The notes beneath the pieces are model-generated. The model was not told the DNA's origin. It made no database searches and worked only from the letters and a program-made list of their open reading frames with translations. Positions 45,725-54,314 of a stretch of DNA of 64,000 nucleotides are shown one piece after another. The position numbers and the translations under genes are program-made. Source of the stretch: Amycolatopsis thermalba (lineage in GTDB: Bacteria > Actinomycetota > Actinomycetes > Mycobacteriales > Pseudonocardiaceae); the NCBI RefSeq assembly GCF_003385215.1, contig NZ_PQHW01000004.1:1-64000 (forward strand), read 5' to 3'. How positions within the stretch are numbered: the stretch's first letter is position 1; every line of letters starts with the position of its first letter.

Positions 45725-46984
45725 TCACCCGGCCTTCAGCGCCAGCTCATCGAGTCCGGCGGCGAACGCCCCGGCGATCTCGTCGATCTCCGGGCGCTGG
45801 ATGGTCAGCGGCGGCGAGACGGCCAGGGCCTTGGCCAAGGTCCGGGTCAGCACCCCGCGCTGGCGGATGAGCAGACTGAGATCGGCCACGGCTGACGGCA
45901 AGCGCTCGAACAGATCCGGCTGCAGCTCGACGGCGGCAAGCAGCCCCACACCCGCCCTGACCTCGCGGACGAGAGGGTGCGCGGCCAGCGGCTGCAGCGC
46001 GGCGGCCAGTTCACCCTCAAGTAGCCGCCCGCGCTGGACCAGGTTGCCACGCTCGAGGATGTCGATGTTCGCCAGCGCCGCGGCACAGCACGCCGGGTGC
46101 CCGGAGTACGTGGCACCGTGCCGCAAGGTCGTGCCGGACCGGCCCCAGAACGGTTCGGCGACCCGGCCATGCACGACGACACCGCCCAGCGGCAGATATC
46201 CGCTGGTCACCCCCTTGGCGAAGGTGATCAGGTCCGGCTCCACACCCCACCGTTCGACCCCGAACCACGTGCCGAGCCGGCCGAACCCGCAGATCACCGC
46301 GTCCGCGATGACCAGCACCCCGTACTCCCGGCACACGTCCACCACGCCCTGCACGTAGCCCTCCGGCGGCGCGAGGACGCCACCCGCGCCGATGACGGGC
46401 TCGAACAGGAACGCCGCGACCCGCTCCGGGCCGATTCGCCGGATCTCATCGCGCAACGCGTCCACCGAGTCGTAAGCGACGCGCGACGAGGACGGCAGGA
46501 TTTCGCCGAAGCCGGTTCGGTTCGCTTCGATCCCGGCGACACCGGTGCCGATGCCGTTGGTGCCGTGGTAGGAGTTCGTCCGGCTGATGACGTGCACCCG
46601 CTCGGGCTGCCCCTGCACCACGTGGTAGCGGCGCGCGATCTTGACGGCGCTGTCGATCGCCTCGCCACCGCCGGTGGTGAGGAAGACCTTGGCGTCCGGC
46701 ATCGGCGCGCGCCCGGCCAGCCGCCCCGCGAGGGCGCGCGCCGGTTCGTTGGCGAAGTCACCGAAGATCGAGTAGCCGGCGAGCTTGCGCATCTGCTCGG
46801 CGGCCGCCTCGGCGATCTCCGCCCGGCCGTGCCCCACGTTGGCGTACCAGAGGCTCGCCGTGGCATCCAGGTAGCGGTTGCCGGTCGTGTCGTAGACCCA
46901 CACGTCCTCGCCGCGCTCGAGGACGAACTCGTCGTCCTGGACGACCGCCATGTCCGAGAACGGATGCCACAGTGCTGTGTCCAT
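45725..46984 (-). CDS. Class III PLP-dependent aminotransferase
   Basis: 419 residues. Class III (omega) aminotransferase features: LWYANVGHGRAEIAEA, TTGGGEAIDSAVKIARRYH, the PLP-contact Asp in VIADAVICGFGRLGTWFG, and the PLP lysine in ITFAKGVTSGYLPLGG (about residue 267). The best general match is the aspartate aminotransferase family / beta-alanine-pyruvate or diaminobutyrate-type group; the amino donor cannot be assigned. The start ATG 46984 lies 5 bases after the FAD-oxidase stop, so the two genes form one operon. Confidence 0.92.
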   Translation of the reverse strand: MDTALWHPFSDMAVVQDDEFVLERGEDVWVYDTTGNRYLDATASLWYANVGHGRAEIAEAAAEQMRKLAGYSIFGDFANEPARALAGRLAGRAPMPDAKVFLTTGGGEAIDSAVKIARRYHVVQGQPERVHVISRTNSYHGTNGIGTGVAGIEANRTGFGEILPSSSRVAYDSVDALRDEIRRIGPERVAAFLFEPVIGAGGVLAPPEGYVQGVVDVCREYGVLVIADAVICGFGRLGTWFGVERWGVEPDLITFAKGVTSGYLPLGGVVVHGRVAEPFWGRSGTTLRHGATYSGHPACCAAALANIDILERGNLVQRGRLLEGELAAALQPLAAHPLVREVRAGVGLLAAVELQPDLFERLPSAVADLSLLIRQRGVLTRTLAKALAVSPPLTIQRPEIDEIAGAFAAGLDELALKAG

Positions 46985-46989
46985 GCCCC

Positions 46990-48354
46990 TCACGGTAGCG
47001 GGCGGACGACCTTGCCGGGGTTGAGAATTCCCAGCGGGTCGAACGCCTGCTTGACCGCTTGGTGAACGGACACGCCCACCTCGCCCAGCTCCCTTTCCAG
47101 CCAGTCTCGTTTCAGCATGCCCACGCCGTGCTCGCCCGTGATCGTGCCGCCCAGCCGGAGACCGAGCGCCATGATCGCGTCGAACGCGGCCTGCCCACGT
47201 CGCACCGAGTCCGGGTCCGCGGCGTCGAAGACCACGTTCGGGTGCATGTTGCCATCCCCCGCGTGCCCGCACGTCGGGATCAGCACGTCGTGCTCACGGG
47301 AGATGGCGGTGACTCCTTCGAAGAACTCCGCCAGCCGGGAACGAGGCACGCACACGTCGTCGACGAGCCGGTCACCGAGCTGTTCCATCGCGACCCCAGC
47401 CAACCGTCGCGCCGCGATGAGCAGGTCCGCCTCGGTGCGGTCGCTCGCCACGAGCACTTCGGTCGCCCCGCAGGACCGCGCGACCTTCGCGAACGCCTCG
47501 AGGTCGTGCGGTGCCGCGGGGCCCCGATCGGACTGGGCGATCAACACGGCCTCGACATCGTCCGGAAACCCCAGGTCGCGGTACGCCGCGACCGCGTCGA
47601 TCGTGGGCTTGTCCATCAACTCGAGCACCGACGGACGCTGCCCGCTGCTCAGGTATTCCGTTACCGCCCGGCACGCCGCCGGCGGCGCCGCGAAGAACGC
47701 GACCGCCGTCAACGGCGCCTCCGCCACCGGCCTCAGCGCCACGGTCACCTCGGTGATCACCCCGAGCGTGCCCTCCGAGCCGGTGAACAGCCGCACCAGG
47801 TCGTACCCGGCTACACCCTTGGCGGTGCGGCGGCCCGTCCGCAGTACTCGCCCGTCGGCGAGCACCACTTCCAGTTCACGGACGAAGTCGCTGGTGACGC
47901 CGTACTTCACGCAGCACAGCCCACCGGCGTTGGTGGCGACGTTGCCACCGATCGTCGACGACTCCCATGAGCCGGGGTCGGGCGGGTAGAACAGGCCCTT
48001 GTCCTCGACCGCGTGGGACAGGACCGCGTTCACGACCCCCGGCTGCACAGTTGCCGTGTGGTTGATCTCGTCGATGTCCAGGATGCGGGTCATCCGCTCC
48101 AGCGAGAGCAGGATCGCCCCGTCGACCGCGTTCGCTCCGCCTGACAGTCCCGTCCGGGCACCCTGTGGGACGACAGGGATCCGGTGCCGGGAAGCGACAC
48201 GCAGAATTCTTGCTACTTCTTCGGTGTCGGTCGGCCGTGCCAGCGCCACCGGCACGCCGGCGGTGCCGAAACCGGCTTGGTCGAATCGGTAACCGGCCAG
48301 CACGTCCGGGTCGGTCGTGACGAAATCAGCCTCGAGCTCGGCGATGAGTCCCAC
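46990..48354 (-). CDS. FAD-binding oxidase of the GlcD / D-lactate dehydrogenase family
   Basis: 454 residues. The PCMH FAD-binding domain has VPQGARTGLSGGANAVDG and the pyrophosphate loop PPDPGSWESSTIGGNVAT. The C-terminal substrate-binding domain has CGHAGDGNMHPN and TITGEHGVGMLKRDWL, as in glycolate oxidase GlcD and D-2-hydroxyacid dehydrogenases. Glycolate or a D-2-hydroxy acid is the probable substrate. No GlcE or GlcF gene is adjacent. The start is GTG 48354. It precedes the aminotransferase, suggesting oxidation of a hydroxy acid to a keto acid that is then transaminated. Confidence 0.92.
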   Translation of the reverse strand: MGLIAELEADFVTTDPDVLAGYRFDQAGFGTAGVPVALARPTDTEEVARILRVASRHRIPVVPQGARTGLSGGANAVDGAILLSLERMTRILDIDEINHTATVQPGVVNAVLSHAVEDKGLFYPPDPGSWESSTIGGNVATNAGGLCCVKYGVTSDFVRELEVVLADGRVLRTGRRTAKGVAGYDLVRLFTGSEGTLGVITEVTVALRPVAEAPLTAVAFFAAPPAACRAVTEYLSSGQRPSVLELMDKPTIDAVAAYRDLGFPDDVEAVLIAQSDRGPAAPHDLEAFAKVARSCGATEVLVASDRTEADLLIAARRLAGVAMEQLGDRLVDDVCVPRSRLAEFFEGVTAISREHDVLIPTCGHAGDGNMHPNVVFDAADPDSVRRGQAAFDAIMALGLRLGGTITGEHGVGMLKRDWLERELGEVGVSVHQAVKQAFDPLGILNPGKVVRPLP

Positions 48355-48391
48355 GAACTCACCGTATCGGGCGAAGGTCGGCGAGAGAACC

Positions 48392-48435
48392 GGGTGATGC
48401 CCGGGCGCTCGCCCGCGTGCATCCGGGCATCACCC
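48392..48435 (-). terminator. Hairpin terminator after hsp20
   Basis: gggtgatgcccgg (48392-48404) pairs perfectly with ccgggcatcaccc (48423-48435). It begins 14 bases beyond the hsp20 stop on the minus strand and separates it from the FAD-oxidase operon. Confidence 0.7.
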
Positions 48436-48449
48436 CCTCTGGAGTGGTC

Positions 48450-48887
48450 TCAGGCGGTGATCTCCTTGCGGTTCTCACCACTCTCGATAGCGATCTTGCG
48501 CGGTTTGGCGGCCTCGGCGACCGGGATCCTCAGCGTCAGCACCCCGGCCTCGTAGCCCGCCTTGATGTTGTCGGTGTCGAGCGTGTCGCCCAGGAAGAGC
48601 TGCCGGGAGAACACCCCGAGCGGCCGCTCGGCCACCTGCATCTCGACGTTGTCACCAGTGGCGGAGGGGCGCCGCTCCGCCTTGACGGTCAGTACGTTGC
48701 GTTCGATGTCCAGCTCGATCGCGTCCGGGTCCACGCCGGGCAGGTCGAACACGACCACGAACTCGTCACCCGCGCGATAGGCGTCCATCGGCATCACCGC
48801 GGGGCGCGACCACGTTCCGGGCCCCTGGCCGAACACCTGCTGGGTCAGGCGGTCCAGTTCACGGAAGGGATCGGTGCGCATCAACAT
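48450..48887 (-). CDS. Small heat-shock protein Hsp20 (alpha-crystallin family, Hsp18-like)
   Basis: 145 residues. N-terminal [19 protein letters not shown], then the alpha-crystallin domain (about 40-130) with [26 protein letters not shown] and [11 protein letters not shown]. It holds unfolding proteins under heat stress. ATG 48887 follows aggaggtgtggccag. Expression is probably controlled by the divergent regulator at 49000. It resembles Streptomyces Hsp18. Confidence 0.95.
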   Translation of the reverse strand: MLMRTDPFRELDRLTQQVFGQGPGTWSRPAVMPMDAYRAGDEFVVVFDLPGVDPDAIELDIERNVLTVKAERRPSATGDNVEMQVAERPLGVFSRQLFLGDTLDTDNIKAGYEAGVLTLRIPVAEAAKPRKIAIESGENRKEITA

Positions 48888-48942
48888 CTGGCCACACCTC
48901 CTCTGGTCTCGTTCACCTTGGACGTTGACGTCGCACACCACA

Positions 48943-48999
48943 GTTATAGCGCGTCGTCGATCCGTTGACAAGTCCGAATGTCATCGGCATGATGACATT
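48943..48999. promoter_or_regulatory. Overlapping divergent promoters and palindrome for hsp20 and its regulator
   Basis: Rightward: ttgaca (48965-48970), 17 bases, catgat (48988-48993), ending 7 bases before the GTG at 49000, so the regulator mRNA is probably leaderless. Leftward: ttgtca (complement of 48966-48971), 17 bases, tataac (complement of 48943-48948). The two -35 boxes share the same bases. A perfect palindrome, aatgtcatc-ggcat-gatgacatt (48977-48999), covers the rightward -10 and abuts the shared -35. Confidence 0.75.
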
Positions 49000-49608
49000 G
49001 TGCCGCCCTACGAGAACATGCATCACGCGCTGGAACTGGTGGAGGGTGTCCTCGGCGAAGCCACCGCCGGGGACGACCCGAGGAAGGTGCTCGCCGCACT
49101 CGAGGTGCTGCGAGCTCTGCGGGACGAGCTGACGGCCTGGGAACCGCAGCTCATCGAGGCCGCACGCGAGGCGGGGGCCAGCTGGGCGGAGCTGGCGCCG
49201 GCGCTCGGTGTGGCGAGCAGGCAGGCGGCCGAGCGTCGCTACCTGCGGCTCCGGGATGCCGCGGGCAGCGCCAACACGGCCGACGAGCGGGTACAGGAGA
49301 CCCGGGACCGCCGCGCGGAAGAGAAGGCGGTCACCCAGTGGGCGCGCGAGAACTCGGCATCGCTGCGCCGGCTGGCCGGGCAGATCAGCGCGCTGAAAGG
49401 AGTGCCGGGAGTCGGCAAGGTCCGGCGGGCACTGGCCGAGGACGACGCTGCGGCCCTGCTGACGCCGCTGACGGGGGTGAGCCAGTACCTCGACCACGCA
49501 TACCCCCAACTGGCGGTCGAGATTTCGGCTGTCAGGGAGCACATGGACCGGGTTCGTCGGGAGACCCAGGAGAGGAGGCAATCGTCCCGGGCGGGCAGCA
49601 GTTCCTGA
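49000..49608 (+). CDS. HSP18 transcriptional-regulator-like protein
   Basis: 202 residues. A helix-turn-helix-like segment, GASWAELAPALGVASRQAAE followed by RRYLRLR, lies at about residues 58-84. The rest is charged and helical (RDRRAEEKAVTQWARENSAS). Proteins of this type sit beside hsp18/hsp20 in actinomycetes and are annotated HSP18 transcriptional regulator. The role in hsp20 control is inferred from position and from the palindrome overlapping its own start. The start is GTG 49000 with no ribosome-binding site; an internal ATG at 49018 is possible. Confidence 0.8.
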   Translation: MPPYENMHHALELVEGVLGEATAGDDPRKVLAALEVLRALRDELTAWEPQLIEAAREAGASWAELAPALGVASRQAAERRYLRLRDAAGSANTADERVQETRDRRAEEKAVTQWARENSASLRRLAGQISALKGVPGVGKVRRALAEDDAAALLTPLTGVSQYLDHAYPQLAVEISAVREHMDRVRRETQERRQSSRAGSSS

Positions 49609-49897
49609 CCGACGGCGAGGGAGTGGGATAGAACGGACTCAGCTCGGCAAGGTGGGGTCGGCCGTGGAACCCGGGAAGCCTGGCTGGCCGGGGAGGTGGG
49701 CCGGAGCGCTTCACCGCTGACCTTGCGTGACCCGAGCAGGAGCGAGGTGTCGCATTGGGTGAAGCGGGCGTGGCTTCCACCAATCGTCATCCAGGGCTCA
49801 GTCTGCAACCCATTTCGGGGCGCACGGGACCAGCAGGCTATACGTCTGACGGGTACGCGTAACCCCACGTCAGAGAGCAGCCCTCAGCAAAGGCGTC
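49609..49897. other. Spacer of about 290 bases without a recognisable gene
   Basis: No supported reading frame. Near the right end ctgacgggt (about 49849) faces cccacgtcag around acgcgtaac, a possible hairpin following the minus-strand coiled-coil gene. Confidence 0.5.
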
Positions 49898-52282
49898 TCA
49901 GGGCACGACTTCCGCTGGGGACTTCTCGGGGGCGGAGGCTTGTTCCGGGACCGCGATCTCGACGCGCGGGACCGACGGAGCCTTGCCTGCCGAGGCGGCG
50001 GCCTCTTCGGGCTGGCCGGCATGTCCCTCGGTAGCGGGAGCCGTGCTGGCTGAGGCGGGAGCCGGGTCGGCCGAGGCTTGCGGCTGGGCCGTTGTTGTGG
50101 CGGTTTCGCTCAGGGGTGAGGTCTCCGGCAGGTGGGGGGTCGCCTCGTCCACGCGCGCGGCCTCCACTGGGCGTCGGGCTGTCTCGGGCAGCCGTGGGGC
50201 CGCCTCGCCCACGCGCGCCGCCTCCGCCGGGCGACGGGCTGTCTCGGGCAGGTCTGGGGTTGCCCCGTCCCCGTGCGCCGCTTCCGTACGGCGACGGGCT
50301 GTTTCGGGTAGCCGTGGGGCCGCCTCGCCCGCGTGCGCCGCCTCTACCGGGCGACGAGCTGTCTCCGGTAGGCCTGGAGCCGCCTCACCCACGTGCGCCG
50401 CCTCCACTGGGCGTCGGGCTGTGTCCGGCAGGTGTGGGGTTGCCTTGCCCAGGCGCGTCGTCTCTGCCGGGCGTTTCGTCTCGGTCAGGAGTGGGGTTGC
50501 CTCGGTCAGGAGGGTGTTGACCGCGCGGAGGCGCTCGGCCGTGTCCTCCCGGATCTTGCTCAGTTCGGTGACCTTCGCGGTGGCCTCGTCGGTGCGTCGG
50601 CGCGCTTCGGCGGTTGCTTCGGCCAGCAGTTTTTCGGCTTGGGCGCTGGCGCGGGTGACCTTGTCCTCAGCGCGGGCGGTCGCCGCTGCGACCAGGGCGC
50701 TCGCCCGGTCGGTGGCCTCCGCGACCATGGTGTCCGCGCGCCTCGTTGCGTCGGCCAGGAGGGAGTCGGCGCGGGTGGTCGCGTCGGTGAGCTTCGCGTC
50801 GGCTCGAGCGGTGGCCTCGGCGACCAGCGACTCGGCCCGGGACTGGGCGTCGGCGCTGAGCTTCTCCGCCTGGGCGACCAGCTCATCGGCCTTCGCGCGG
50901 GCGTCGGCCTCCCGCTCGGCGGCCTTGGCCTGCAGGGCTTCGGCTTCCGCCCGAGCCGAGGACAGCGTCTGTTCGGCCTCGGCTCGGGCCGAGGTGGACG
51001 TCTCCTCGGCTTCGGCGCGGGCGGAGGCCAGCAGCTCCTCGGCGCGCGTGCGGGCCGAGGCCACCGTGGTCTCCGCCTCGGCGCGGGCGGAGGCCAGCAG
51101 GTCGTCCGCGCGCGTGCGGGCCGACGTCACCGTGGTCTCCGCCTCGCTGCGCGCGGAGGTCAACAGGTCATCGGCGCGGGTGCGAGCTGAAATCGTGGCG
51201 GCCTCGGCTTCGGCTCGGGCAGAACGCAGCAGGTCGTCGGCGCGAGTGCGGGCAGAGGTCAGCAGGCGATCGGCCTCCGCGCGGGCCGAGGACAGCGTCT
51301 CCTCGGTCTGGGCGCGGGCGGTGGTCAACGTTTCCTCGGCCTCCGCACGAGCCGATGTCAGCGTTTCGTCCGCTTCGGCGCGCGCTGACGTCAGCGTCTC
51401 TTCCGATTCAGCGCGGGCCGACGACAACAAGCGATCAGCCTCCGCGCGGGCCGAGGACAGCGTCTCCTCCGCCTCGGTGCGGGCTGACGTCAGCGTTTCG
51501 TCCGATTCAGCGCGGGCCGAGGTCAGCAGGCGATCAGCCTCGGCGCGGGCCGAGGTCAGCGTCTCCTCCGCTTCGCTGCGGGCGGAACTCAGCAGGTCAT
51601 TGGCCTTGGCCTGGGCGGTTGAGACCAGTTCGTCCGCTTTGGCGCGGGCCTCGGCTTCACGTTCGGCGATCACCCGCAGCGACGTGGCGCGGCGGACGGC
51701 CATCGCCTCTTCGAAGTCCCTCTCGATCTCGGCGCGGCGGCGGGCGGCCTGCTCGTCCAGCTTGTGCCTGCTCTGCGTGGCCTGACGCGTCATCAGGTCC
51801 ACCTCGGCCTGGGTGCGGCGCATCAGTTCGGCCTGCTCCTCGGCCATCTGCCGACGCCGGGCGTCCAGCTCGGTGACCAGGCGCTCGTGCCGTTCCCGCA
51901 GGCGACCGGCCGCCTGCTCGGCCGCGGCCCAGCTCCGCTCGGCCGCCAGCCGGGCCCGTTCGGTGACCTCCGCGGCTTCGTCCTCGGCCAGCTCCACCAT
52001 CCGCAGCAACCGCTCGGTCAGCCCCTCCGCCTCGATCGGCGTCCGGCTGATCCGGTCGATCTTCGCGCGCAGGGCGTCGTTCTCCGAGCGCAGTTCCTCC
52101 ATCTGCGCGGCGAGACGCTCGACAGCGGCCGCGGCCGCGTCCCGATCGGCGATCACCATCCGCAGGTCAGCCTCGACGGCGCGGACGTACGCCTGCACCT
52201 GGCGAGCATCGTAACCACGCCACGAGCGGTCGAAATCCGTCCGCAGTGGCACCAGATCCTCGCGAGCGTCCACGGCCGTCAT
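49898..52282 (-). CDS. DivIVA/Scy-like long coiled-coil protein with two repeat types
   Basis: 794 residues. The N-terminus (TDFDRSWRGYDARQVQAYVR, about 16-35) is a DivIVA-type membrane/curvature domain. A long coiled coil follows. From about 228 to 450 it is made of 11-residue units of the form SARAEADRLLT (about 20 units). The C-terminal part (about 605-720) has six 20-residue units such as LPETARRPVEAAHVGEAAPR. The tail is Pro/Ala/Glu-rich. The build resembles Scy/FilP polarity proteins of Streptomyces, but identity as Scy is not proven. ATG 52282 follows gggaggtgcgg; GTG 52288 is possible. Monocistronic. Confidence 0.85.
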   Translation of the reverse strand: MTAVDAREDLVPLRTDFDRSWRGYDARQVQAYVRAVEADLRMVIADRDAAAAAVERLAAQMEELRSENDALRAKIDRISRTPIEAEGLTERLLRMVELAEDEAAEVTERARLAAERSWAAAEQAAGRLRERHERLVTELDARRRQMAEEQAELMRRTQAEVDLMTRQATQSRHKLDEQAARRRAEIERDFEEAMAVRRATSLRVIAEREAEARAKADELVSTAQAKANDLLSSARSEAEETLTSARAEADRLLTSARAESDETLTSARTEAEETLSSARAEADRLLSSARAESEETLTSARAEADETLTSARAEAEETLTTARAQTEETLSSARAEADRLLTSARTRADDLLRSARAEAEAATISARTRADDLLTSARSEAETTVTSARTRADDLLASARAEAETTVASARTRAEELLASARAEAEETSTSARAEAEQTLSSARAEAEALQAKAAEREADARAKADELVAQAEKLSADAQSRAESLVAEATARADAKLTDATTRADSLLADATRRADTMVAEATDRASALVAAATARAEDKVTRASAQAEKLLAEATAEARRRTDEATAKVTELSKIREDTAERLRAVNTLLTEATPLLTETKRPAETTRLGKATPHLPDTARRPVEAAHVGEAAPGLPETARRPVEAAHAGEAAPRLPETARRRTEAAHGDGATPDLPETARRPAEAARVGEAAPRLPETARRPVEAARVDEATPHLPETSPLSETATTTAQPQASADPAPASASTAPATEGHAGQPEEAAASAGKAPSVPRVEIAVPEQASAPEKSPAEVVP
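50130..50475. repeat. 60-bp in-frame repeats in the coiled-coil gene
   Basis: Five nearly exact 60-bp units and a diverged sixth, each encoding 20 residues (LPETARRPVEAA and the next 8). Most differences lie in a few positions of the unit. The exact 60-base register and high similarity suggest recent unequal exchange. Confidence 0.9.
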
Positions 52283-52644
52283 CCGCACCTCCCGAAGAGA
52301 CTGTCCTGAGTGGACAAAACTGGTGAAAGCCTGCCACTGCCCAGCATCCTCTCATCCGCGCCCGCCGTCCACCCGCGGGGCCCGGCGAATCGAATTTCTC
52401 CTGTGACGTCTCCGGATTGCTTCCCGGGAGCCGGTGTTCCAACCGGATGGCGGCACCCGCCGTGGGCGGAACTCATGCACGGCAACGAGCATCCGTTTCC
52501 GGTTCACCTGCGCGTATTGCCGAGGCCGACGTTCGGATGCCTCGCGTTCGAGCCGGTGATCACCCTGTGCAACCGGGCGTTCGCGGGTGCCCATCCCGCG
52601 GAGCTCGGCAACGGCGGTGCCGGCGATGAACCTTCAACTCCCGG
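52283..52644. other. Spacer left of the minisatellite
   Basis: Open frames cross this stretch but run into the repeat array and match nothing recognised. No ribosome-binding site supports them. It includes the promoter region of the coiled-coil gene at its left end. Confidence 0.5.
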
Positions 52645-53680
52645 TCGAGGCAAAGTCTGGCGCGGCTGCGGAGCCCGCGCGACCGAGGCCGAGGGGCAGG
52701 CGCTCATCCCGGCCGACGCCGAGTCGGACGCAACCGCGGAGCACCCGCAGGTGAGATCGAGGGGCAGGCGCTCGCGCCGATCGAGGCAAAATCGGGCACG
52801 ACCACGGAGCACGCAGCCGGGGGTGGGCTCACTCCGGTCGAGGCAAGGGTTGGGCGCGGCTGCGGAGCCCCGCAGCCAAAGCCGAAGGTCAAGCGCTCAT
52901 CCCGATCGACGCAAAGTCGGATTCAACCGCGGAGCACCCGCAGGTGAGATCGAGGGGCAGGCGCTCGCGCCGATCGAGGCAAAATCGGGCACGACCACGG
53001 AGCACGCAGCCGGGGGTGGGCTCACTCCGGTCGAGGCAAGGGTTGGGCGCGGCTGCGGAGCCCCGCAGCCAAAGCCGAAGGTCAAGCGCTCATCCCGATC
53101 GACGCAAAGTCGGATTCAACCGCGGAGCACCCGCAGCCCGGATCGAGGGGCAGGCGCTCACGCCGATCGAGGCAAAATCGGCACGACCACGAAGCTCGCA
53201 GCCGGGGGTGGGGCTCACTCCGGTCGAGGCAAGGTCGGGCGCGGCAGCGGAGCGTCCGCAGCCAAAGCCGAAGGTCAGCACCCACCCCAACCGGCGCAAA
53301 ACCGGGCACGACCACGGAGCACGCAGCCGAGGATGGGGCTCACGCCGGTTGAGGCAACATCGGGCGGCGCCGCGAAGCCCCTGCAGCCAAAGCCGAAGGT
53401 CAAGCGCCCACCCCGACCGACGCAAAGTCGGACGCGACCGCGGAACACCCGCGGGCGAGATTGCGGGTCAGGCGTTCGCTCCGATCGAGGCAAAATCGGG
53501 CAGGGCCTCGGAGCTCGCAGGCGAGATCGAGGGGCAGGCCCTCGCCCCGAGCGACGGAAAACCGCGCGCAGCCGCGGAGCTCGCGGACGCGGGCAAGGGG
53601 TTCACTTCGATCGAGGCAAGGTTGGGTGCGGCTGCGGAGCCCGCAGTCGAGGCGGGGGCAGGCGTTCACTCCCCGCCAGT
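52645..53680. repeat. Minisatellite of 57/68-bp units with a 193-bp higher-order repeat
   Basis: About 16 units marked by tcgaggcaaaatcggg-like sequence occur at spacings of 68, 68, 57, 68, 68, 57, 68, 68, 57, 67, 58, 68, 68, 66 and 60 bases. A group of three units (193 bases) is perfectly duplicated: 52731-52943 equals 52924-53136. Other groups are diverged. Unit lengths of 68 and 193 are not multiples of three, so the long open frames over it are not believable genes. A few neighbouring units share an in-frame pattern like EGQALAPIEAKS. Confidence 0.92.
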
Positions 53681-54314
53681 CCGAAAGACCCTGGCGGGTG
53701 CAGCGCGGCATCCCCGGGCGGGAGGACGGGCACTGCGTGAAGTCGGCGTCCCGCGAAGGGGGCAGCGCGGGTGGCGCGCGCCGAGCTGGGGTTTCGTGGG
53801 CGCTGTCTGAACGCAACCCGAGGTGCGGGCGACTCTTCCCAGGTCACGGGCGCCGCGGGTATCGATCTCGGGCCGCGGAGGAGTCGGGGGGCTCGGGATC
53901 GGGTGCGCGGCTCGGTTCCTCGCCCACGCGACGGGCTCGGTGTCACGGCCACCGGCACGTTCGCGGCAAGGAGCGGCTGCTGGTGGCCGGGGGCACGCTC
54001 ATGGCGGCGCCGTCCCGGGCAGCCGCCGGGTGACGCGTCTACTCGCGTTGCCGTGGCGCGCCTGCCGGCGGCATCTCTGGCCGGTCCGGCGCCGCCGCGC
54101 GATGGCGGCCTGCACGGCGTCATGCCGTCACTGCGTGTCGTGTCTGGTCGCGAGCCGCGGTGGGCTTCACTCGCCGGATGCCTCAACACCCACTTGACTC
54201 TTTCGGGCAAGTTCACGGGCCGCCCGGACGCCGAGGGCCGGCTCGACTTCGGACTGCGCCGGTTTCGAGGTGTTTGCCGCGCGGCGCCAGGAGCCGACAC
54301 CGTAGCCTTGCCGG
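53681..54314. other. Spacer of about 630 bases without a recognisable gene
   Basis: GC-rich sequence with overlapping Arg/Gly/Ala-rich frames on both strands and no recognised domain or start signal. It must contain the promoter of the kinase gene at 54315; no clear -35/-10 pair was found. Confidence 0.5.

Noticed and set aside
52310-53740. Long open frame of 476 codons across the minisatellite
   Set aside because: It is built of 57/68-bp units that rotate the frame, is Arg/Ser-rich with no domain, and other frames of the same repeats are equally open.
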